From Salticus scenicus (Eukaryota; Arthropoda; Arachnida; Araneae; Salticidae), in contig OZ005650.1 of assembly GCA_963930645.1 (NCBI GenBank), positions 65,228,718-65,292,717 on the forward strand: a stretch of 64,000 bases of DNA, read 5' to 3'. Below the pieces are notes generated by a model. It saw only the letters and a list, made by a program, of their open reading frames with translations, made no database searches and had not been told where the DNA came from. Positions within the stretch are counted from its first letter, which is position 1. Every line of letters starts with the position of its first letter. Below, piece by piece: positions 56,131 to 64,000 of the stretch. The position numbers and the translations under genes are program-made.

Positions 56131-57914
56131 TCATATAAGAAAATCGACATTTCGGTAACAATATGGATAGAGACGGATATATTGGATCAGTATAATATGC
56201 GTAATACTTGCAAAAGTTGCAATGAAGTGAAGGAAGATTTAGTTCACTAAGATTTTTTTTTGTGTGTGAGTGTGTTTAAATATTTACTTAAAAATTAGAC
56301 CCAAACAAATAGAAACGTTTACACTTACAGCTTTCATCTAAGCCATTTACTGTAATGCCTCAACGCATTTCTGCACCCACATTAACACTAAATCTGCCTA
56401 TTTTAATTTCCTCTGTTTACCTTCACAATTGTACCTCGAATTTTTGCAACTTCTTGTATAAGGGAGTTTTTCTCTTTGTGCAAGTTGCACTTTTTACTTC
56501 TTTCTTTTCAAATTTCATTTTATTTGATACATTTCTCTTTTTACTAGCCATTCAATAAACTTACTACTATTAAGGTTCGAGATTCAATTGACTTGCTAAA
56601 TAATAACATTTTATAAAATGATTTAAAAAAAAAAAAAAAAGGGGGGGGGGGGGTAATATAGGGCGCCAACTGAAACTCTGCACACAGGCGTCTGACAATG
56701 CTGGCGCGCCCCTGACAGTATCGAAAAAAATTGAAGTAGCAGTTTTATATTTGAATTCCAGTTACATATGAACGACAATATACGTAGTGTGCATAATATT
56801 TTCTTGCACGTTATTTTCTATATTTATTTGATTTACTTTATCAACGATAAAATGACAACAATTTCAAGCCAAATTTAATATTACAATATGCTATGATCGG
56901 CTACATCTATCACATGAGACAATAAATTTTTTATGGTTATAATAGTAATTGAGTTAGTTAATAGCAGTTGGTATGTAGAAAAATATATAAATAATTAATT
57001 AAATATGTAAATGTGATCATAGTACAGCCTTAATATAGCTCCCCTTGTCGACTTTTGAATTTTTATCGCCATTTCAGGCCAAAATACATAATTTATGCGA
57101 TTATTTTTTCTGTTTCTTTTCCCTTTTCTTTCTTTTCTGTTTTTCAATATTTTATTAATTTATTTATATTTTTGATGCGCTACTCGGCTTAAACGAAATT
57201 AAGAGTCCTTGGCGAAAAATGTCCGATCTATTTATGCATCAAAATTTTAAAATATTACCCAGGATTATCAATGACTAGGTTTTCATGCATTCATCCATAC
57301 CAAAAACATACTATTTAAACAAAACAAAAAAGAAAAAAAATCTAAAATTGAAGTGTCTTAAAAAAAGGTTATGGTTGTTTTTTTTTAATCCATTTTCATA
57401 TTTTCATTTTTTATATGCATGAGCAAATTTAATATTTTATAAATTTTTAATTTTTCGCATTATTTAATTTTATGCAAAAAAAAAAAAAAAAACTGGTAAT
57501 TTTTTTTTTTTTTTTTGGCAACAATCAAATTTAAATGCCCAATTTTGAAGTTATTTTCATATTTAATTAATTTTAAAAAATCTTATCAAAACTTCATTAC
57601 AAATAAGGTACCAAATGAAAGGGACAAATTTTCCGAATCCGTTGGACTAAACAGCTTATCGATCAAACAATTAGGTTTTTTAAAATTAACTAAAGTATGA
57701 AAATTGGATGGCAACTTGCTATACAGATGAATACAAACCGGAATCGTCATCTCTCTCGCAAATTATATATATAGATGATAACCTGACATGAGAGCACTTA
57801 AATAAGAAGCAATAAATTTAGAAACATGGATTGCTAGGTTGAGGGCCAACTAGTACAATATTATACAGTAGCACTATCACAAAACTGAACTATTGATATA
57901 AAAGAAATACTTAC

Positions 57915-58976
57915 AACTTCATTTTCTTCACCAGTTTCAACAACAATTTCAGCTGGTAAAGGAATTAAAGGCTTGAAATCACCCATCACTTCTCTCTCTA
58001 AGTCATGTCCATCAATATCAGGACTTGTTGCAGTTTCACTTTCATAACGAATTCGTTCTTTTGGTGTTTCGGGTGTTTTATTCAAACCAGAGAAAATTGA
58101 TGGAGATGTTACAGATGTAGAAGTTGATGCTGTACTTATCGGCTGTCCAAAAGTAATAGTTTTAACTGGAGGTGTTTGTAATAAATCTTTCAACTGTGAA
58201 TGACTAGAAGTAACTGCAGGTAATGTGGCTGAAGATGTAACTTGTGTTACTGCAGGAGGAAGAGAAGTGATTCCAGATGCAGGAAGGGGTATTTGAAAAG
58301 CATGAGGTACACTGTTTGTTTTTGACCATGGATTTGCAACTGGTAAAGAAGGTGCTGCAGTAGGAGGCAAACCAGTTGAAATAGGTGGCATGTTTATAGG
58401 AGGTGCAGGTAAACCAGAGACAACTTGAGGTACAGACAAAGGTGGTACACTTGCAGAGGGAGGTTGTAATCCTGGAACAACTTGGGGTAAGCTAGTACTT
58501 AATGGTGGAGGAGGCTTTCCAATAGTTGATGCTACATGGAAATGGAATTGGGGTAATTGCTGTCCTTCATTAAACGGTAAACCTTGTCCTGGGGGAGGGT
58601 GATAATATGGTGATCTTTCAGGAACAGCTGCTGGAGGAGTAGGTAACATAGCATGTGGATATTGATAGTTATAATGATTCAGAGGAGGAGGTGGCCCAGG
58701 AGGAGGAAGAGTTGGAGGTACAACATAATTTAATGCTGCAGAAGCTCCACGCGTTGGTTCATGAGCCAATCGAGAAGGGTGATCAAAAGTGTAACCTGGA
58801 TGTCTGTAATCATCACCCCCACCTCCTCCATCTTCATAATAATCAAGAATACCATTTGGATCAAAATACTCTTCTTCTTCATTTCCACGTTCAATATTTG
58901 TCTTATAAACAGGCTTTTTTGGTACTGTTTTTTGATGAGATTTTATTTCCCCTAAGTTTAATTCTTCTAGTTGTTT
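57915..58976 (-). CDS. RANBP2: RanBP2 exon: Pro-rich linker into Ran-binding domain 1
   Basis: The exon has 354 codons, phase 0, with acceptor TTTCAG and donor GTAAGT. The start (KQLEELNLGEIK) continues the coiled coil of the previous exon. An acidic, Gly-rich patch with EEEEYFDPNG follows. A long Pro/Ser/Thr-rich low-complexity stretch comes next (repeats of the LPP, PPP and VVSGL type), typical of disordered nucleoporin linker. The C-terminal end reads FKPLIPLPAEIVVETGEENE. This is the conserved lead-in found just before each RanBP1-type Ran-binding domain, and the domain itself continues in 18134-18265. The next intron is about 39.6 kb and holds most of the mobile elements. Confidence 0.88.
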
Positions 58977-59474
58977 CTGAAATTGGAACAATTAGTAAAG
59001 TAATTAGTATATAATATATTTATAGCTGGTTAATTAATAAATTATTGTGATTAAATTTTATAACATTCAGATAGGATTATTTATACCTAAATATAAACAT
59101 TACATTAGAATAAAGAATAGTTTAAGAAAAATGAAAAAAATTAAAGAATGAATGTGCATTATCTGCCAGGCTTAAAAATGGCAAATATGCATTTTATTTA
59201 AAGAACGTTTTAACTTTGCATTTATAGCATTAATGTTATTTATAAAAAATGACATTTTACTATAATTTTTGTTAAACTCTGCAAAACACCTAAAATATTA
59301 GACCATGATATATAATATTTATCTTTCCTTTTTAAATATTTTATTCTTGTAAACATCCAAAAATTACATTTTCATCTTTCGTTTCCTTTAAATTTTCTGT
59401 ATTTATACAAAAAAAAATCAAAATAAGCGTATGCCATTTATAACTGACATTTTCTAGTATCAATATATATTTTG

Positions 59475-59668
59475 CAAGGGTGGAAAACTGATGTAGAACT
59501 CATACTAGTATTTGTTTGAAAAACTTTTCTACTTTTAAAATCGTTTGTTTCAGATGAAAATTTTGTTTAATAAACACCGGTATGCAGCATATTTTTCAAA
59601 AGTGTTTTTTCAATTTATCTGAAAGTGAAAACACCAGTATGAGTTTTGCACCAAATTTCCACCCCCGT
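59475..59668. repeat. Candidate palindromic MITE
   Basis: The ends are loosely inverted: AAGGGTGGAAAACTG at the left and CAAATTTCCACCCCCG at the right, with inner AACTCATACTAGT against its counterpart. No clear target duplication. The internal GTGTTTTTTCAATTTATCTG recurs at about 60316. Confidence 0.45.
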
Positions 59669-60430
59669 ATATTGTCAACAATTTTGTACAAACATTATGC
59701 AAACATGCTGTTGATTTCATAAATAATTTTAAAAGTTGCTGTTCACATTTTCAATGTGGTTATATTAATCTTAAGTCAATCGACCACTGGCTATTAACCA
59801 TAAATTCTGAATACATTATGTACAAGATTCAAATTATCATTAGTTTTTTTTTTTTTTTTTTAAGCATTCTGCTAAAATATGTCAGTAAGAATTTCGCTAA
59901 AAATTTGAAACGAGATTATTTCCTAAAACATTAAGCAAAATTTTGTGAAAAACCCCTTATAAGCTTCTAACATATTTTTGAGATCATAAGGAGTTTACGA
60001 AAAAGAATTTTGCAAAGTTATTGAAATAATTGGATCTTCAAATTAATTGTGCAGCATGTGAAAAACCCTTTATGAAATTCTAACACTAGAAAATAAACTA
60101 AAATCTAGCTCGTTCTCTTGCCAACAATTTGCTTAATTTTTAACCTATTCAAATGAACTTTTGACAAAAGTTGACCAATACATCTAGCTTTCAAGATATG
60201 TAATAAAATATTTTCTATCTTTCACGCATACACAGTGAAAACATTTTTCATAAAAATGCTCATATTTCATGACATATTCAAGATATTTATGTTCCGAATG
60301 CAGTATAATATTAAAGTGTTTTTTCAATTTATCTGAAAGTGGGAATAATTTTCATTTAAAAACTCTGTATATTATAAATAAAAAACATACTAATATTTCT
60401 CGGAGATTTAAAATAAATGCTTACATCTCA

Positions 60431-60706
60431 ATTTTTTTTATTAAAATCACACAATCAACTGACTGGAAGAAAATCATATTTATTGAAATTTTATTTTTCC
60501 GACTGAGTGAAAATAATGCCTGGACCAGGAGTCGAACCCCGGATCTTTGACTTAGAAGGTCAAGGCTCTACCAATTGAGCTATCCAGGCCGACAACCGGT
60601 CGGCATTACTTACTCAGACAACCTTTAGGCAGAAACATCTGGTCTATCATGTAGATAGCTCGACAGAAATAAGCCACAGGTAAAGGAAAACATTTTCACT
60701 CAGTCG
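60431..60706 (-). mobile_element. tRNA-bearing retroposon, copy 3 (most compact)
   Basis: 276 bp flanked by a 12-bp direct repeat GCTTACATCTCA (60419-60430, 60707-60718). Read on the minus strand it starts with a short inverted piece (CCGACTGAGTGAAAATG). A spacer, a full tRNA (60589-60518), the body TTATTTTCACTCAGTCGG and an A-rich tail at 60431 follow. The tail and duplication indicate LINE-driven insertion. Confidence 0.88.
60518..60589 (-). tRNA. tRNA-like unit, anticodon UCU (Arg), in retroposon
   Basis: Same 72-nt cloverleaf as the Thr-like copies, with acceptor GCCTGGA/TCCAGGC fully paired. The loop reads CTTCTAA, giving anticodon TCT. A scanner would call it tRNA-Arg. Sequence identity elsewhere shows it is a family member with a changed anticodon. 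Confidence 0.78.
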
Positions 60707-61413
60707 GCTTACATCTCAGTTATTTAACATGCTATCGTCACGCAAATTTATCCATAAATTGTACTAGGTCTATATTAATATATACTAAAGTTACAGATGA
60801 TTTCGTTCATTTAATGATACAGAGTGATCACAAATATTGATTTTTCTCAATTTGTTACTGTCCCCCTAAATGTGGTCTTAAACCAATCTTCACTGAAAAA
60901 CATTAAATACCCAATTTTTGAAAACATTTCAATGAGATATAAATTTTTAAATTAAAAAAAAAAAAAAAATGATAGTTTTCAAATCTTGCTAAACTTTTGA
61001 GCAGGAGTGCAGAAAACAAAATTGCGGACAACCAAGTTAAGAAAAAGAAATCAGTAGAACTCAAAGAATTAAATTAATTAAAAGCTAAAATACAGCTTGT
61101 GTATTTCAGCTAAAATGCTAAAGAACCTTTTTTCCCAGGTTAAACCCTGCATATGCATAAGATAACAAATAAAAGCAAAAACACAAAGCTCATCTAATAT
61201 AATCCTGGGAGGAGAAGGAAATTCTAATGTTTGGTTCAAAATGTTACATTCAAAATATAAGATATTGTAATGTGCAAAATTATTCATCAAATTCAGAGAT
61301 TCTTTATTGTCTAGACTTACTAAACATTAGTTTAACTAAAAACTTTCACTGTACATATAAAAATTAAGATTGTTTGTAAAAGATTAAGTAATAACAATGC
61401 AAAAAATACTTAC

Positions 61414-61581
61414 TCTTAGTTGTTCTAAAACATCTTTATTTTGTTTAAGTGCTTCAACAAGTGAATTATTAGTTTCTAAAAGGGTTTGTTGTTGTTGAAG
61501 AAAAGCTTTCACAAGAGTATCTTGATTTAATGCTAATGCTCTAATTTGGGCATCTAATCTTTCAGGGCTTGGTTCGTAATG
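61414..61581 (-). CDS. RANBP2: RanBP2 exon: coiled-coil segment
   Basis: This 56-codon exon, phase 0 at both ends, is read after a pyrimidine-rich acceptor ending TTTCAG and stops at the donor GTAAGT. Its product is rich in Leu, Gln, Glu and Asn with heptad-like spacing (ALNQDTLVKAF, then QQQQTLLETNNSLVEAL and VLEQLR). The pattern predicts a coiled coil that continues into the next exon (KQLEELNLGE). It lies N-terminal to the first Ran-binding domain, where RanBP2 has a linker after its TPR region. The role is therefore probably oligomerisation or spacing, which is inferred. I found no further upstream exon between 61582 and 64000. Confidence 0.8.
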
Positions 61582-62612
61582 CTGAAAGGAAAAAAAAAAA
61601 AACATACATAATTTTTAGAATATATATCTAAACTTACATTTATGAAATTTGAAACAAATTGAATTTTAAGAAGGAAAATTTGAGTTTATTTTGCAATATC
61701 TATGAAGACTTTTTAGAAAATCATAATTATTATAAAACATTAAAATATTTTAGATTTAAGATTAAGAAATTCTAAAAGGCCATTTTTTGTAAATATGATA
61801 TGAGCCAGTTGCCAACAGATGTACAGACTAAGGTGGGGGGAAGGGATGCAACATTCAAAGTTACTTTGTTACTAACTGACACAGAAAAATGTAATAGGTA
61901 TCATTTGACTGGTAACTGTGTGTACTTTTAGAAAATGAAGTGAAATTTTTGACTGGGGGTTGCCAACTTTGATTTTTTCAATGGTAATGTGCTATTTTGA
62001 TTTTTAATTTGAATTTCTTGGTTGCAGCAATGGAAAAAAATATATTGATTTTATATTTTATTTACATTTTCATAAGCGTTCAAAGTTTGAAGATGCTTAT
62101 TGTGAGCAAGTTTCTCACATATTTTTTAAATAGGTCTAATTTATTCCAAAATTATTTAATTTAGTTTTCAGTTAAAAATAACCTTTAAATAAATAAAATT
62201 TAATTTAAATCTAATTCTCAATTAAATTCTTCTAAATTATCTAAAAAGAGCACTTTTCTTAATATCAGTTTATTCAATTGTAATAACAAACTTTCTTTTA
62301 TTATGACAGGAATTTATTAAAAAGTGCAATTTGTTTATTTTCCCCTTTAACCCTTTCTGTGGAGATTTTTAAGCTAATTGCTCATTTATTTTTAAAAAAT
62401 ATAACATTATTCCTTTGTTTCTTGTCAGAAAACAGATTTAGTGAAAACAATCTGGCATGAAAATTATTATTAATGTGTATGCCTTAAAGGTAGAGTTTAC
62501 AAGGAACTTGTCACATGATGGCATCCAGGAAATTTTAAGTGTTATTAAGAAGCCTAACAGTTAGAAATTTTCTTTGCTGTGAACTTAGCATCACATCACT
62601 ATTTATGTATAG
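61582..62612. other. Intron, no recognised element
   Basis: AT-rich sequence upstream of the first exon seen. Nothing is supportable beyond short homopolymers. Confidence 0.5.
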
Positions 62613-63771
62613 CAGGGTTCCCAGCATGAAAGGCACTCGAAAATAGTTGCTTTAGTTGCCTCTAATGTATGAAATAGTAGCCACTCCGATACAAATAGTT
62701 GTCTAGATTAAAAAAAATAAATACTTAAGCAGTTTTTTGAGATAATGTGGTCAGAAGGTATAAAATTGACTCAAGAAATTAGATACCTTTTTTGTAAAAG
62801 AAAATTGATACATGTGTAAAGCCATATAAAATACAGTTTATATAGCGAGATTTAAAGAAGAAAAAAAAAAGGAAACCGGTAGAGCCTTTTTTGAGACACC
62901 AATTTTCGAGATCTAAAAATGACTTACCTAATCAGCATGATTGTTGATTTTCCTGTAATAACCACAGAAAATTAACAATAATTTGATGCAAAAGAATATC
63001 TAAAAAGGGGTTTTATAGCAATTTTCAACAAAATCATTAGAGCCGTTTTTCAGATAACTTCACTGACACCAAAACGTGACAAACTCAATTGTTGACCACA
63101 AAACAACAACTTACATACAAAAGAATATCTAAGAAGGAGTTAATATGGCGAGTTTGAAAAAAAAGTGTACAGCTGCTTTGCAAGAACCTCAAATTGGCAT
63201 ACTTATAAAGAAAGCCTATCAATTTGTGTGAACTAATCAACTAATATAACATCTAAGAGAGAGTTTATATACAGTCTTATGGTCCTCACTTTCAGTGTCC
63301 AATGTCACACTTCCAGTTTTCCAATTATCACCAAAAGTTGGAAAAATCATCTATACACCAGATCTGCTTCGTATCAGAAATTTCATCATTCGATATTTCT
63401 TAGTTTCGGAGATACGGTAATCAGAAGATTCCCCCCCCCCCCCCAAGCACACACTCACAAATTGCTGAAAACCATTTTTTTTTTTTTTTTAGCGCAAAAG
63501 ACCTTAACACATTTAAATCAGATTAAAACTCGAAATTAAATTTTTTGACCAAATACAATAAACATACCCATTACCTATGGTAGTCGTGTAATGGAAGTAA
63601 AAATGCAATAAAGGTGAAGAAAAAATAGCAGAGAACAACTTTTTGTTCAAAATAGTCTCCATTTTCCTGAGAATAGTAGCTTTTAAGCCACTTCTACTCC
63701 AAAACAGTTTAGTCGCCTAGGGTGGATTTTAGTAGCAAATAGTTGCTTTTTAGTCCCTGCTGGGAACCCTG
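62613..63771. mobile_element. DNA transposon with CAGGGTTCCCAGCA ends, 1.16 kb
   Basis: Inverted ends CAGGGTTCCCAGCA and TGCTGGGAACCCTG are exact. The inner AATAGTTGCTTT block is also present near the right end. The direct repeat GTATAG flanks it (62607-62612, 63772-63777). No transposase ORF, so non-autonomous. Confidence 0.82.
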
Positions 63772-64000
63772 GTATAGTAATATTTTCAAATAATTTTCTA
63801 CATTTAAATAAACCACTGTTTCTGAATAATAATTTTTCTTTAAATATTTTTTCAAAGTTAAAAAAGAAATTACTACTAAATAAAAATGCTGATATTGAAA
63901 AAATAGAAAAAACTTATCACTTTGACACCTGAATGTAAAAGTTATCAGTTAGCCGAATACTTACTATTTGGTTTGCTATATATTCAGTAATTGGCCAAAA

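Larger units (their letters stand above)
50869..56714 (+). mobile_element. hAT element, 5.85 kb, decayed and invaded
   Basis: Terminal inverted repeats CAGGGGCGCGCC and GGCGCGCCCCTG are exact. The 8-bp direct repeat ACAGTATC flanks it (50861-50868, 56715-56722). Subterminal GCGCACACAGGCGCC has a counterpart near the right end. A transposase C-terminus survives at 52868-53044. It contains a MITE, a tRNA retroposon, a Helitron fragment and an LTR-like repeat. Confidence 0.93.
50629..57775 (-). mobile_element. Helitron, interrupted by a 5.8-kb hAT
   Basis: On the minus strand it begins TCTATATATATAATTTGCGA, preceded by A at 57776. It ends at about 50634 with CCAGCGAAGCAGGCAAAGCC, matching the family 3' end seen intact at 53846-53874. 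The final CTAG is mutated. Removing the hAT element leaves about 1.3 kb. No Rep/helicase coding is visible, so it is non-autonomous. Confidence 0.6.
1108..61581 (-). other. RANBP2: RanBP2/Nup358 gene, partial (eight exons seen)
   Basis: RanBP2/Nup358 is the cytoplasmic-filament nucleoporin that binds Ran-GTP and acts as a SUMO E3 ligase. Eight minus-strand exons join with matching GT-AG sites and phases: 61414-61581, 57915-58976, 18134-18265, 14371-16620, 12805-12969, 7489-7966, 4945-4977 and 1108-1266, about 1,480 codons. The domain order is coiled coil, Pro-rich linker, Ran-binding domain, four zinc fingers, FG-rich region, second Ran-binding domain, and a segment like the SUMO-ligase internal repeat. 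This matches the middle of animal RanBP2. The N-terminal TPR part and any later Ran-binding or cyclophilin domain would lie outside the window. All mobile elements listed here are in its introns. Identity rests on domain order and motifs and is strong. Small exons could have been missed. Confidence 0.93.

Noticed and set aside
19962..60589. Host tRNA genes
   Set aside because: Although they fold well, all three lie within target-duplicated mobile repeats with shared flanks, so they are element parts.

Overview
This is AT-rich animal nuclear DNA. It has spliced genes with GT-AG introns, many homopolymer and microsatellite runs, and a dense load of mobile elements. The BEL/Pao, I-type LINE, mariner, hAT and Helitron/Helentron mix suggests an arthropod. 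A chelicerate, perhaps a spider, is my best guess, but it is an inference.

I can support one host gene: the nucleoporin RanBP2/Nup358, on the minus strand. Eight phase-compatible exons run from 61581 down to 1108. In transcript order they are: coiled coil (61414-61581); Pro-rich linker ending in the lead-in to Ran-binding domain 1 (57915-58976); the two halves of Ran-binding domain 1 (18134-18265 and the start of 14371-16620); four RanBP2-type zinc fingers and an FG-rich region (rest of 14371-16620); Ran-binding domain 2 (12805-12969 plus 7489-7966); a 33-bp linker exon (4945-4977); and an exon like the SUMO-ligase internal repeat (1108-1266). The N-terminal TPR part and the C-terminal part lie outside the window. 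Everything else sits in introns, and one intron (57914-18266) is about 39.6 kb long.

That long intron is a nest of transposons. A palindromic DNA element (22218-37790) carries repeated GTCATTTTCGTGAC sites. It was hit by two near-identical Helentron-type non-autonomous elements in opposite orientations, one per arm, and by an I-type LINE (25272-37250, 12-bp target duplication). The LINE was itself split by a young, apparently intact BEL/Pao retrotransposon (29856-36485, 5-bp target duplication, LTRs differing at 2 of 376 positions). Further along are a second Helentron-like element with 180-bp tandem repeats (37930-40229), hAT-like elements at 44535-48437 and 48713-50267, and a Helitron (50629-57775) holding a 5.8-kb hAT element that holds further insertions.

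The smaller introns carry hAT, mariner and TTAA palindromic MITEs, tRNA-headed SINEs and Helitron termini. The most unusual item is a retroposon family at 19716-20067, 53053-53494 and 60431-60706. Each has a target duplication of 11-15 bp and a full 72-nt cloverleaf tRNA in the interior rather than at the 5' end. Each also carries an inverted copy of its own 3' region, with a different breakpoint each time.
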